Positions 50,618 to 63,683 of a stretch of 64,000 nucleotides of DNA are shown here, in pieces. The notes beneath the pieces were generated by a model. The model worked only from the letters and a program-made list of their open reading frames with translations, had not been told where the DNA came from and searched no databases. Location: NCBI RefSeq assembly GCF_014359565.1, contig NZ_JACIZD010000005.1:1-64000 (forward strand), read 5' to 3'. Origin of the DNA: Immundisolibacter sp. (GTDB lineage Bacteria; Pseudomonadota; Gammaproteobacteria; Immundisolibacterales; Immundisolibacteraceae). Made by a program: the position numbers and the translations under genes. Each line of letters opens with the position of its first letter. Position 1 is the stretch's first letter.

Positions 50618-52420
50618 ATGAGTCCGGCCAGCGGCGGGGGTACCCCGCCCCTGCCCGACCTGCACACGCTGCGGCGTGCGCTGGCCGACGGCCAGACGGC
50701 GCAGGCGGTCATCGAGCAGGTCATCGCCCGGCGGCGGGCGGTGGCCGCCGATGGCATATGGATAACGCCGGTGCCCGACGCGGCGCTGCGGGAGCGGGCC
50801 AGGCAACTCGATGCCGGCCCGCGCGGACCGCTGTTCGGCATTCCGTTCGCCGTCAAGGACAACATCGACGTGGCCGGCCTGCCGACCACCGCCGCCTGCC
50901 CGGCCTTCGCTTACAGTCCGGAAACGACCGCGCCGGCAGTGCAGAAGTTGCTGGACGCCGGCGCCATCCTGGTAGGCAAGACCAACCTCGACCAGTTTGC
51001 CACCGGCCTGACCGGCACCCGCACGCCATACGGCGCGCCGGCCAACGCCTTCGATGCCGACTATATCTGCGGCGGCTCCAGCTCCGGCTCCGCGCTGGCA
51101 GTGACCCACGGTCTGGTCAGCTTTGCGCTGGGCACCGACACCGCCGGCTCCGGCCGCGTGCCGGCGGCGCTGGGCAATCTGGTCGGCCTTAAACCCAGCC
51201 CGGGCCTGGTCAGCGCCCGCGGCGCACTGCCGGCCTGTCGCTCGCTGGACTGCGTGTCGGTGTTCGCGCTGACCTGCGCCGATGCGCAGGCAGTGCTGGA
51301 TGTAATTGCCGGTTTCGATGTGCAGGACCCGTTCTCGCGCGTATTTCAGGCCGCCCCGTCGATCGCGCGCCCGCTACGCTTTGGCGTGCCCCTGCCTGCC
51401 CAGCGCGAGTTTTTTGGCGATGGTGCGAGCGCCGCGGCCTTCGAGCGGGCGCTGGACGCACTCAAGACCCTGGGTGGCGAACCGGTAGACGTCGATTACA
51501 CGCCGTTTCGTGACGCCGCCCGACTGCTCTACGACGGCCCCTGGCTGGCTGAGCGTCATCTGGCAATCCGCGAGTTTCTGGCGGCCCGGCCGGAGGCGCT
51601 GTTGCCGGTGGTGCGCGACATCATCCAGGGCGGCAGCGGGTACAGCGCCGATGATGCGTTTGCCGCCCAATACCGACTGCAGGCCCTGCGTCAGGCGCTG
51701 CGACCGGTATGGGACACCATCGACCTGCTGGTCACGCCGACCATCGGCACCCCCTATACCCGTGCCGCGGTGCTCGCCGATCCGGTCGGCCTTAACACGA
51801 ATCTGGGCTACTACACCAACCATATGAACCTGCTGGACCTGTGCGCGGTGGCGGTGCCATGCGGATTCCTGCCGTCTGGCCTTCCGTTTGGCGTGACCCT
51901 GCAGGCACCGGCCGGCAACGACCGTGCGCTGCTGGTGCTGGCCGACCGGCTGCACCGGGCGCTCAACGAAACGCTCGGTGCCACCGGCCTGCCGCTGGCC
52001 GCCACGCCGCCGTTGGCCGACGACTCCCAAGGCGAAGCCCTGTTCCCGATCGCGGTCTGCGGCGGCCACATGCAGGGCCTGCCGCTGAACGGCGAACTGA
52101 CCGGCCTGGGCGGCCGGCTGCGCGAGCGCACTCGGACCGCGCCCGCCTATCGCCTGTACGCGTTGGCGGGCTTCAGCCCACCACGCCCCGGCCTGGTGCG
52201 TGACCCGCCCGGTTCGAGCATCGAGCTCGAAGTCTGGACCCTGCCGCTGGCCGCGGTCGGACCCTTTCTGGCCGGCGTGCCGGCACCACTGGCTATCGGC
52301 AGCGTCCAGCTGGCCGACGGCAGCTGTGTGAAAGGCTTTCTGTGCGAGGGCCACGCCGTGAGCGACGCGACGGACATCACGTCCCTGGGCGGTTGGCGGG
52401 CCTGGCTGGCGAGCCGCTGA
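50618..52420 (+). CDS. atzF: allophanate hydrolase
   Basis: A 600-residue amidase-signature enzyme, AtzF type, which splits allophanate into ammonia and CO2. The N-terminal amidase part has K80 (PFAVKDNIDVAG), the GGSSSGSA loop with the cis-Ser, and the nucleophile Ser near S178 (TDTAGSGRVPA). The C-terminal domain (about 460-600), typical of AtzF and the allophanate hydrolase half of urea amidolyase, has FPIAVCGGHMQGLPLNGELT and GSVQLADGSCVKGFLCEG. It starts 2 bases after the porin stop, so translation is coupled. No urea carboxylase gene is nearby, consistent with a biuret rather than a urea route. Confidence 0.92.
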   Translation: MSPASGGGTPPLPDLHTLRRALADGQTAQAVIEQVIARRRAVAADGIWITPVPDAALRERARQLDAGPRGPLFGIPFAVKDNIDVAGLPTTAACPAFAYSPETTAPAVQKLLDAGAILVGKTNLDQFATGLTGTRTPYGAPANAFDADYICGGSSSGSALAVTHGLVSFALGTDTAGSGRVPAALGNLVGLKPSPGLVSARGALPACRSLDCVSVFALTCADAQAVLDVIAGFDVQDPFSRVFQAAPSIARPLRFGVPLPAQREFFGDGASAAAFERALDALKTLGGEPVDVDYTPFRDAARLLYDGPWLAERHLAIREFLAARPEALLPVVRDIIQGGSGYSADDAFAAQYRLQALRQALRPVWDTIDLLVTPTIGTPYTRAAVLADPVGLNTNLGYYTNHMNLLDLCAVAVPCGFLPSGLPFGVTLQAPAGNDRALLVLADRLHRALNETLGATGLPLAATPPLADDSQGEALFPIAVCGGHMQGLPLNGELTGLGGRLRERTRTAPAYRLYALAGFSPPRPGLVRDPPGSSIELEVWTLPLAAVGPFLAGVPAPLAIGSVQLADGSCVKGFLCEGHAVSDATDITSLGGWRAWLASR

Positions 52421-52501
52421 ATCCATTGCACGGAAATTGCTTTGTTGTCGCACAAACGACACGGCCCCGAATCGCCTTCACTCCCATCGAGAATCGACAC
52501 C

Positions 52502-53188
52502 ATGCCAGAACGCTTCCTGGACGCCGAGCCCTACCCCTGGCCGTTCAATGGCGACCTGCGCCCGGAAAACACGGCACTGATCATCATCGACATGCAGACC
52601 GACTTTTGCGGTCCTGGCGGCTATGTCGACACGATGGGCTACGACATCTCCCTCACGCGCGCGCCGATCGAGCCGATTCGCGCCGTGCTGGCGGCGTTTC
52701 GGACCGGTGGCTTTCACGTCATCCACACCCGCGAGGGGCACCGGCCGGACCTGTCCGACCTGCCGGCCAACAAGCGCTGGCGCTCGCGGCGCATCGGCGC
52801 CGGCATCGGTGACCCTGGTCCCTGCGGCAGGATTCTGGTGCGCGGCGAGCCGGGCTGGGACATCATCCCCGAACTGGCGCCGCTGCCCGGCGAGCCCATC
52901 ATCGACAAGCCGGGCAAGGGCAGCTTCTGCGCCACCGACCTCGAATTGCTGCTGCATACGCGCGGCATACGCAATCTGGTGTTGACCGGCATCACCACCG
53001 ACGTGTGCGTGCACACCACGATGCGCGAGGCGAACGACCGTGGCTTCGAGTGCCTGCTGCTGGCAGACTGCTGCGGGGCGACCGATCACGGCAATCACCT
53101 GGCGGCACTGAACATGATCAAGATGCAAGGCGGGGTGTTCGGGGCTGTGGCCGAGTCGGCGGCGCTGCTGGCCGGCCTGCGCGCGTGA
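52502..53188 (+). CDS. biuH: biuret hydrolase (biuret amidohydrolase)
   Basis: A 228-residue isochorismatase-fold cysteine hydrolase that cleaves biuret to allophanate and ammonia. The triad is D30 (IIDMQTDF), K135 (IDKPGKGSF) and C168 ([10 protein letters not shown]). The start [20 protein letters not shown] and [34 protein letters not shown] are highly characteristic of BiuH. Its product is the substrate of the neighbouring AtzF. The start codon at 52502 is supported by the conserved N-terminus. Confidence 0.92.
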   Translation: MPERFLDAEPYPWPFNGDLRPENTALIIIDMQTDFCGPGGYVDTMGYDISLTRAPIEPIRAVLAAFRTGGFHVIHTREGHRPDLSDLPANKRWRSRRIGAGIGDPGPCGRILVRGEPGWDIIPELAPLPGEPIIDKPGKGSFCATDLELLLHTRGIRNLVLTGITTDVCVHTTMREANDRGFECLLLADCCGATDHGNHLAALNMIKMQGGVFGAVAESAALLAGLRA

Positions 53189-53544
53189 CGGCGCATTCAA
53201 CGGCGTTCGCCAATCTGCTGCAACGCGCCGCCGAGCCGGACCAGCTGCACTGGCAGATGTTGCGGCCGGGCGTGGAGTTTCATGCCCTGTACGGCCAGCC
53301 GGGGGTTGGGCCCGCCGCAGCGCTGCTGCGCTACCTCCCGGGGGCCACGGTGCCGGAGCACCAGCACACCGACTACGAACACATTCTTGTGTTGCAAGGC
53401 TCGCAACGCGACGGCAACGGGCACTACCCGGCCGGGACCCTGCTGGTGAGTCCGCCGGGCAGCCGGCATGCCGTGGTCAGCGATGATGGCTGCCTGGTGC
53501 TGGCAATCTGGTCGGCGCCGATCGAATTCGCCACCGACGCGTGA
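53185..53544 (+). CDS. cupin-domain protein
   Basis: A 119-residue single-domain cupin resembling the ChrR anti-sigma cupin. The metal motif is [18 protein letters not shown] and the second cupin part is [22 protein letters not shown]. The start is a GTG overlapping the biuH stop by 4 bases (GTGA), so it belongs to the ureide operon. Role unknown; sensing or a side reaction of the pathway are possibilities. Confidence 0.8.
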   Translation: MTAHSTAFANLLQRAAEPDQLHWQMLRPGVEFHALYGQPGVGPAAALLRYLPGATVPEHQHTDYEHILVLQGSQRDGNGHYPAGTLLVSPPGSRHAVVSDDGCLVLAIWSAPIEFATDA

Positions 53545-53596
53545 GCGCGCCGCGGCGCCGGCCAAGCGCCGCCGCGGCGTTCTTCACGAAAGCGGC

Positions 53597-53818
53597 TTAT
53601 TCGGCCGCGTCGTCTTTCATGTCCTCGACCGTCTTGTCGATCTTCTCGCCAGCCTCCTCGGCCGGACCCTGCTGGCCGGCGTCCTCGACGGCGTCCTTGG
53701 CCTGCTCGACGGCCTGATCCACTTTCTCGCCGGCCTGTTCGGCCGGACCCTTCTCGCTGCAGCCGACCAGGGTCAAGCACGCCAGCGCCGACAGGATGAT
53801 CAAAGGCTTGTTACTCAT
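53597..53818 (-). CDS. small repetitive lipoprotein
   Basis: A 73-residue lipoprotein with a signal (LIILSALACLTLVGC, lipobox Cys at residue 20). The mature part is one 15-residue unit repeated twice: GPAEQAGEKVDQAVE and GPAEEAGEKIDKTVE, both acidic and helical. It resembles short Lpp-, entericidin- or late-embryogenesis-type helical lipoproteins by composition but I do not recognise a family. The ATG at 53818 begins the signal peptide. Confidence 0.75.
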   Translation of the reverse strand: MSNKPLIILSALACLTLVGCSEKGPAEQAGEKVDQAVEQAKDAVEDAGQQGPAEEAGEKIDKTVEDMKDDAAE

Positions 53819-53918
53819 GCGCACACTCCAGGATGTGATCGAAACACGCCGCATGCCCCTCCCGGGCAACGCGGCCCCGCCGCCGTGACGGGGCCGCCAG
53901 CTTACCAGCGTGCTGGCG

Positions 53919-56513
<2,595 letters not shown>

Positions 56514-56747
56514 TGTCCGAGTCTCCGTTACGGCGCGGGCAGCGCGCCACTTGTCGTGCAAGGTGGGGCAGCCGGCCGGGGCATTCAAGCGCTGCCGGCG
56601 CGTCGCCTGAGCGCAATCAAGCGCCCACGCCTGCAATGTGGCTGAAACATGGGGCGCATAACTTCGCCACCGTCAAAATCAAGGGGGCACGATCGCGCCC
56701 CGACTTGGTATCGCCCCGTTCCGGGCCGGATACGGACCGGAAATCCC

Positions 56748-58865
56748 ATGGAGTACCCACGCGTGAGCAGCCAATTGCATCCCGATAGCGCACTTGAACC
56801 GTCCGATGAGTGCAGCAATCCGTCCACCAACCCAAGCTTCAACGATGTGCTCGAACAGCGCCAGTTGAGCCGCCGCGGCTTTCTGAAAAGCTCGGCCGCC
56901 GCCACCGCCGGCGTGACCGCCGTGACGGTGCTCGGCGGCACAATGGTCGACGCGCTGACCCGTTATGCGCAGGCGGCCCCGGCGCCGCTGGGCGGCATCG
57001 GCTTCGCGTCGGTGCCCGCCAACGTGGTGCCGATGACCGACGCGGTCACGGTGCCGGCCGGCTACAGCGCCCGCGTGCTGGTGGCGTGGGGCGATCGTCT
57101 GGGCCCGGGCGCGCAATGGAACCCGGCCGACCCGATGGACGAGGCGAACCAGCTGCAGGCCTATGGCGCCCACACCGACGGCATGCATTTCTTCCCGTTC
57201 CCGGGCGCCGCCGGCAATGTCCGTGGCCTGCTGGTCAGCAACAGCGAGTATGTCGACCCACCGCTGGTCCACGGCATCACGCCCGCGTCCGCCTACAGCT
57301 CGGCCACGATCACGCTGGACATGGTGCGCACGCAGCAGGCGGCGCACGGCGTCAACATCGTAGCCATCGGCAAGGACCTGATCGGCCGCAACCGCGGCGA
57401 GTGGAAGCTCATTCACCACTCGCCCTACAACCGCCGCATCACCGGCAACACGCCGTGCGAGGTGCGCGGCCCGGCGGCCGGCCACCCGCTGCTGCGCACG
57501 GCCGCCGACGCCAGCGGCAGGCGCGTGCTGGGCACGCTCAACAACTGCGCCAGCGGCCATACGCCCTGGGGCACCTACCTGACCTGCGAGGAGAATTTCA
57601 ACGGCTACTTCGGCAGCGCGTCCGGTTTCTCGCCAACTGCGCACGAGGCCCGCTATGGCCTGAGCGCCGGCGGCTTCAACTACCGCTGGCACGAGGCTGA
57701 CGAGCGCTTCGACCTGAACGCGCACCGCAACGAAGCGAACCGCTTCGGCTGGGTGGTGGAGATCGACCCCTGGAATCCGGCCAGCACCCCGGTCAAGCGC
57801 ACCGCCCTTGGCCGCTTCAAGCACGAGAGCGCCGGCGTGGTGGTCGGCCCCGACAACACCGTGGCCGTCTACATGGGCGACGACGAGCGCAACGAGTACG
57901 TCTACAAATTCGTCTGCGCGCGCAAGTACAACCCCAAAAACCGCGCCGCCAACCGCCACCTGCTGGATGAGGGCACGCTGTACGTGGCGCGCTTCAACGC
58001 CGACGGCAGCGGCACCTGGCTGCCACTGGTCTGGGGCCAGAACGGCCTGACGCCCGACAACGGCTTTGCCGACCAGGGCGAGGTGCTGATCAAGTGCCGG
58101 CAGGCCGCCGACCGCGTCGGCGCGACCATGATGGATCGCCCCGAGTGGGTGGCCGTGCACCCGAGCACGCGCGAGGTCTACCTGACCCTGACCAACAACA
58201 GCCGCCGCGGCAACACGCCGGCATCCAGCAACAAGCCGGACGGCACCACCGCCGCCGCCAGCGCCAACCCGCCGGTCGATGCCGCCAATCCGCGCCCGGA
58301 CAATGACTTCGGTCACATCATCCGCTGGCGCGAGAACATGGGCAGCACGGCGGCCACCGGCTTCGCCTGGGACATCTTCGTCAAATGCGGCGACAAGGAG
58401 ACCACCAAGAAGCTGGGCGGCAGCTACACGCCGGACGGTCACGACGGCTACCTGGGCAACATCAACGGCGACGACTACGGCGCACCCGACGGCCTGTGGT
58501 TCGATCCGAGCGGCCGCCTGTGGATCCAGACCGACCAGGCCGGCGACGGCAAGGGTGACTGGGTCAACATCGGCGGCAACGTGATGATGTGCGCCGACCC
58601 GTCCACCGGCGAAACGCGGCGTTTCCTGACCGCGCCCCGCCACTGCGAGGTCACCGGCGTCACCGCCACACCGGACGGTAAGACGCTGTTCGTGGGCATC
58701 CAGCATCCGGGCGAGGACTGGAGTATCACCCCGACCGACAATTCCACCTGGCCGGACAGCGGCATCAACGGCCCGACCACGGCCAGCGGCCTGGGCACGG
58801 TCTACAAGCCGCGCTCCGGGGTGGTCGCCATCACGCGCGACGACGGCGGCATCGTCGGCACCTGA
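56748..58865 (+). CDS. phoX: PhoX-type alkaline phosphatase, Tat-exported
   Basis: A 705-residue protein of the PhoX (DUF839) family. The Tat signal has SRRGFLKSSAAATAG at about residues 41-55. Calcium/iron-binding family motifs include SEYVDPPLVHG, GTYLTCEENFNGYFG, RFGWVVEIDPWNPAS and GRLWIQTDQAGDGKG. It should act as a periplasmic or extracellular phosphomonoesterase. No clear Pho box was recognised upstream. Start ATG at 56748. Confidence 0.9.
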   Translation: MEYPRVSSQLHPDSALEPSDECSNPSTNPSFNDVLEQRQLSRRGFLKSSAAATAGVTAVTVLGGTMVDALTRYAQAAPAPLGGIGFASVPANVVPMTDAVTVPAGYSARVLVAWGDRLGPGAQWNPADPMDEANQLQAYGAHTDGMHFFPFPGAAGNVRGLLVSNSEYVDPPLVHGITPASAYSSATITLDMVRTQQAAHGVNIVAIGKDLIGRNRGEWKLIHHSPYNRRITGNTPCEVRGPAAGHPLLRTAADASGRRVLGTLNNCASGHTPWGTYLTCEENFNGYFGSASGFSPTAHEARYGLSAGGFNYRWHEADERFDLNAHRNEANRFGWVVEIDPWNPASTPVKRTALGRFKHESAGVVVGPDNTVAVYMGDDERNEYVYKFVCARKYNPKNRAANRHLLDEGTLYVARFNADGSGTWLPLVWGQNGLTPDNGFADQGEVLIKCRQAADRVGATMMDRPEWVAVHPSTREVYLTLTNNSRRGNTPASSNKPDGTTAAASANPPVDAANPRPDNDFGHIIRWRENMGSTAATGFAWDIFVKCGDKETTKKLGGSYTPDGHDGYLGNINGDDYGAPDGLWFDPSGRLWIQTDQAGDGKGDWVNIGGNVMMCADPSTGETRRFLTAPRHCEVTGVTATPDGKTLFVGIQHPGEDWSITPTDNSTWPDSGINGPTTASGLGTVYKPRSGVVAITRDDGGIVGT

Positions 58866-58891
58866 CCGCCCGCGGGTCGAAGCCTCCTGCA

Positions 58892-58922
58892 CCTGCCCGG
58901 GGCCAAGGGCGCCCCGGGCAGG
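58892..58922. terminator. strong hairpin between phoX and nadC
   Basis: CCTGCCCGGGGC and GCCCCGGGCAGG form a perfect 12-bp stem with a 7-base loop, 26 bases after the phoX stop. It lacks a T-run, so whether it terminates is uncertain. Confidence 0.6.
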
Positions 58923-59037
58923 CCTTCCATCTGCGCCCGCCGCTGCGTCGACGCCATCGGCGCCCGGCGGCTAGACGCCATGAGCGCACCGGGCCAGCCA
59001 TAATGCGGCACCCATCCGACCCTGACCGGAAGCGCCC

Positions 59038-59898
59038 ATGCACCCCGATGCCAACACCCTCGCGGCCATTCCCGGCCAGGTCCGCGCCGCGCTGGACGAA
59101 GACATCGGCACGGGCGATCTGACCGCTGCCCTGGTCCCCGAAAATGTCGCGGCCAGCGCCCGTGTCGTGTGTCGGGACCAAGCCGTGCTGTGCGGTCAGG
59201 CCTGGTTCGACGCGGTGTTTAAGGCGCTCGATCCGCGGGTCGAAATCACCTGGCAGACGCGCGACGGCTACGACCTGAGCGCCGGCCAGACCCTGTGCCA
59301 GGTGCGCGGTCCGGCGCGCGCCATCCTCACCGGCGAGCGCTGCGCGCTCAATTTCCTGCAGACGCTGTCGGGCACGGCCACCACCACGCGCGCCTACGTG
59401 GCGGCCATCGCCGGCATGCACACCAAGCTGCTCGATACCCGCAAGACCCTGCCCGGCCTGCGCCTGGCGCAGAAATACGCCGTCCACGTGGGCGGCGCAC
59501 TGAATCACCGCAAGGGGCTTTACGACGCCATCCTGATCAAGGAAAACCACATCGCGCTGGCCGGTTCGATCAGCGCCGCCATCGAGGCCGCCCGTCGCCT
59601 CGCGCCGCCCAACACGCCGGTCGAAGTGGAGGTCGAGAACCTCGATCAGCTGCGTTCGGCGCTGGCCGCGGGCGTCAAGCAGATCCTGCTCGACAATTTC
59701 CCGCTCGAACTGATGCGCGAGGCGGTCAAGCTCGCCGCCGACAAGGCCACGGTCGAGGCCAGCGGCGGCGTCGGCATCGAGGGCCTGCGCGCCATTGCGG
59801 CCACGGGTGTGGATTTCATCTCGGTGGGTGCGCTCACCAAGCACGTGCACGCAGTCGACCTGTCCCTGCGCGTCGACGAGCTGGGCCCGGCGAGCTGA
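59038..59898 (+). CDS. nadC: nicotinate-nucleotide (quinolinate) pyrophosphorylase
   Basis: A 286-residue enzyme of de novo NAD synthesis. [17 protein letters not shown] is a family start, [55 protein letters not shown] and [20 protein letters not shown] are all typical, with Arg/Lys residues for quinolinate and PRPP. Single gene. Confidence 0.95.
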   Translation: MHPDANTLAAIPGQVRAALDEDIGTGDLTAALVPENVAASARVVCRDQAVLCGQAWFDAVFKALDPRVEITWQTRDGYDLSAGQTLCQVRGPARAILTGERCALNFLQTLSGTATTTRAYVAAIAGMHTKLLDTRKTLPGLRLAQKYAVHVGGALNHRKGLYDAILIKENHIALAGSISAAIEAARRLAPPNTPVEVEVENLDQLRSALAAGVKQILLDNFPLELMREAVKLAADKATVEASGGVGIEGLRAIAATGVDFISVGALTKHVHAVDLSLRVDELGPAS

Positions 59899-59923
59899 GC
59901 GCCGGCCGGGCAAACGGCATGGG

Positions 59924-61138
59924 TTAGCCGCGCCAGCGGCCGTTGACCATGTCGTCCACCACCTTGTACTGGTGGCGCACGGCCACTTCCTGATCGGACA
60001 GGATCACGTGCTCAATGGCGCCCGAGCTCAGGCCCGCCTGCGTGGTCTCCACGGTCGACAGATCCTCGCGCAGCAGGTCGCGCAGGTACAGCTTGGAGAA
60101 CTCACGGCTGATGCGTTCGCCGGCATTCCTGGGCGGCAGCATGTAGAAGTTGTACTCCCAGGCCGTGCGGTCCACCGCCAGCGGCCAGAAGTGGTAGGTG
60201 AAGAACCAGCTGCTGGACACGTCCACAAAGAAATTCGGGAAACACACGTTGATGTCGAACAGCCAGTTCGGGTGGCCCTCCGGGTTTGTGCCCGGCACGC
60301 GCTGCGCACCGGCATTGCCTTCGTGCAGCCACAGCGACTGGGCGTACTTGAACGACAGCGCCTCGGCCGGGCTCGGCTGGTAGTCCGGATTGAACGGCAC
60401 CGAGGCCGACCGGTGCGGGCCATACAGGCGCACCGAGGTCAGGTGCGCATAGGGATCATCTTGGGTGCAGCCGGCCGCGGTCGCGGTCAGCTTGTGCACG
60501 AAGCGGCCGTGGTAGGACTCCTGGAAGGCGTCCACGAACACCTTCCAGTTGCAGTTCACGTCGGCCCTGAGCGTGTGCATGCGCTGCATGGTGTGAAACG
60601 GAAAGTCCTTGATCTGCTCGCCGAAACCGCCCAGATACTGGGCCAGCGGTGCGGCGGCCGGATTGACGGTGACGAAAATGAAGCCGGCAAAGGTCTCGCA
60701 GCGCGCCGGCGGCAGACCCAACTGTGCACGGTCCAGATCGAAGAACACCTCCTCGTCCGGCACGAACACGCACTGCCCGGCCGTGTCGTAGGTCCAGCCG
60801 TGAAAGCCGCATGCAAAGCCCTTGGCATTGCCGCGGCCCTGGGCCACTTGGTTGCCGCGGTGGCGGCACACGTTGTGAAAAGCCCGCACCTCGCCGTCAT
60901 CACCGCGCACCAGGATGATCGAGGCCTTCAGGACGGCGATGTCCTTGACCACGTAATCGCCCGGCTTCTGGATGTCCTCGACGCGCCCCAAGTTCAGCCA
61001 GACCTTCCTGAAGATGGCCTCGCGCTCGCGCTCGAAATACTCGGGCGACACCACCGGCGCCACCGGCACGGGTCCGGTGCCAAGATCGGGGCACTGGCGC
61101 AGGTATGGATGCAGCGTGTCGACAGCGGGCTGGTTCAT
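59924..61138 (-). CDS. Rieske non-heme iron oxygenase, large subunit
   Basis: A 404-residue paralogue of the oxygenase at 9538-10761. Rieske ligands are C91-x-H93 (VCRHRG) and C110-x2-H113 (CGFHGW). The catalytic domain has D203-AFQESYH-x4-H (H210 and H215). The third ligand probably lies in LREDLSTVE. AGGAGG precedes the start. As in the first copy, a small helical protein gene is paired with it, though here it lies upstream. No electron-transfer genes are near. Substrate unknown. Confidence 0.92.
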   Translation of the reverse strand: MNQPAVDTLHPYLRQCPDLGTGPVPVAPVVSPEYFEREREAIFRKVWLNLGRVEDIQKPGDYVVKDIAVLKASIILVRGDDGEVRAFHNVCRHRGNQVAQGRGNAKGFACGFHGWTYDTAGQCVFVPDEEVFFDLDRAQLGLPPARCETFAGFIFVTVNPAAAPLAQYLGGFGEQIKDFPFHTMQRMHTLRADVNCNWKVFVDAFQESYHGRFVHKLTATAAGCTQDDPYAHLTSVRLYGPHRSASVPFNPDYQPSPAEALSFKYAQSLWLHEGNAGAQRVPGTNPEGHPNWLFDINVCFPNFFVDVSSSWFFTYHFWPLAVDRTAWEYNFYMLPPRNAGERISREFSKLYLRDLLREDLSTVETTQAGLSSGAIEHVILSDQEVAVRHQYKVVDDMVNGRWRG

Positions 61139-61159
61139 GGGAAACCTCCTTGGCTTGAA

Positions 61160-61483
61160 TCAGGCCGGCAGAATATGGAAACGGGCCGCGTCAAAACCCC
61201 ACGGCACGTCGGGGTCCTTGTAAATCTCGACCGCCGGCGCCACCTCCATGAACATCAGAGCCAGATCGAGCAGCGCCTGATCCCCGGGCGCAAGCGCCGG
61301 CAGGGATTGCTGGTTCAAGTGCTGGATAATGGCGTCCATGCGCGGCAGCAGCGTGTTGTAGAACGCCTGCAGGTCGGCCATGGACGAGGTCCGGCGCCTG
61401 CGGTTGCGCGCCGCCTCATCGCCGATCGCCCAGCCGGCTGTAATCAGGTGTTCGATATCCGCGAACTGGCTTGGTAATGCCAT
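61160..61483 (-). CDS. small partner protein of Rieske oxygenase (unrecognised family)
   Basis: A 107-residue helical protein, 21 bases upstream of the Rieske gene. It shares FY-x4-PR-x-DAIIQHLN and the Leu-rich helix LLDLALMFME with the protein at 9159-9506. GGAGGAG precedes the ATG at 61483. Gene order is reversed relative to the first module, where the small gene comes after the oxygenase. Function unknown. Confidence 0.8.
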   Translation of the reverse strand: MALPSQFADIEHLITAGWAIGDEAARNRRRRTSSMADLQAFYNTLLPRMDAIIQHLNQQSLPALAPGDQALLDLALMFMEVAPAVEIYKDPDVPWGFDAARFHILPA

Positions 61484-61589
61484 CGTTTTTTCTCCTCCTT
61501 GCACGGTCCCGGGCTATCCGGCCCGTCAAACCCCATGCTGGCGCAGTCCGAAGGCCGGCGCAAGCCCGACCGAATGATCGTTTAAACCC

Positions 61590-63476
<1,887 letters not shown>

Positions 63477-63589
63477 GCCCGCGCCGCTGCAAGACGCCCA
63501 GACATCGAAAACACCGCTCGACGCCGACTGGCAACGTTCGGCCTACCCCGTGCCGTCTCACAGCAAGAAGCGCTCTGATCAACAAAAAA

Positions 63590-63660
63590 ATCAGCAATCG
63601 ACGGTAACTGTAAGACCTTATTAGTAAGTTTTAATGTAAGGTGTCTCAACGCCGTTGAGC
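63590..63660. promoter_or_regulatory. AT-rich palindromic promoter region of TPP-enzyme gene
   Basis: An AT-rich island in GC-rich DNA. ACCTTA (63615-63620) and TAAGGT (63637-63642) form an inverted repeat around an AT-rich core containing TTTAAT. Just after it, CTCAACG-C-CGTTGAG (63645-63659) is a perfect 7-bp palindrome. A regulated promoter for the gene at 63684 is likely; no regulator can be named. Confidence 0.5.
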
Positions 63661-63683
63661 GGCTGCCTATTTGGGAGGCCTAG

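Noticed and set aside
52440-52480. A fourth GntR site before biuH (TTTG...CAAA near 52441-52456)
   Set aside because: The arms are only 4 bases and the core does not match the three sites that resemble each other. biuH is probably read from the upstream porin promoter.
56640-56747. Pho box upstream of phoX
   Set aside because: I looked for paired CTGTCAT-like direct repeats and found none convincing.
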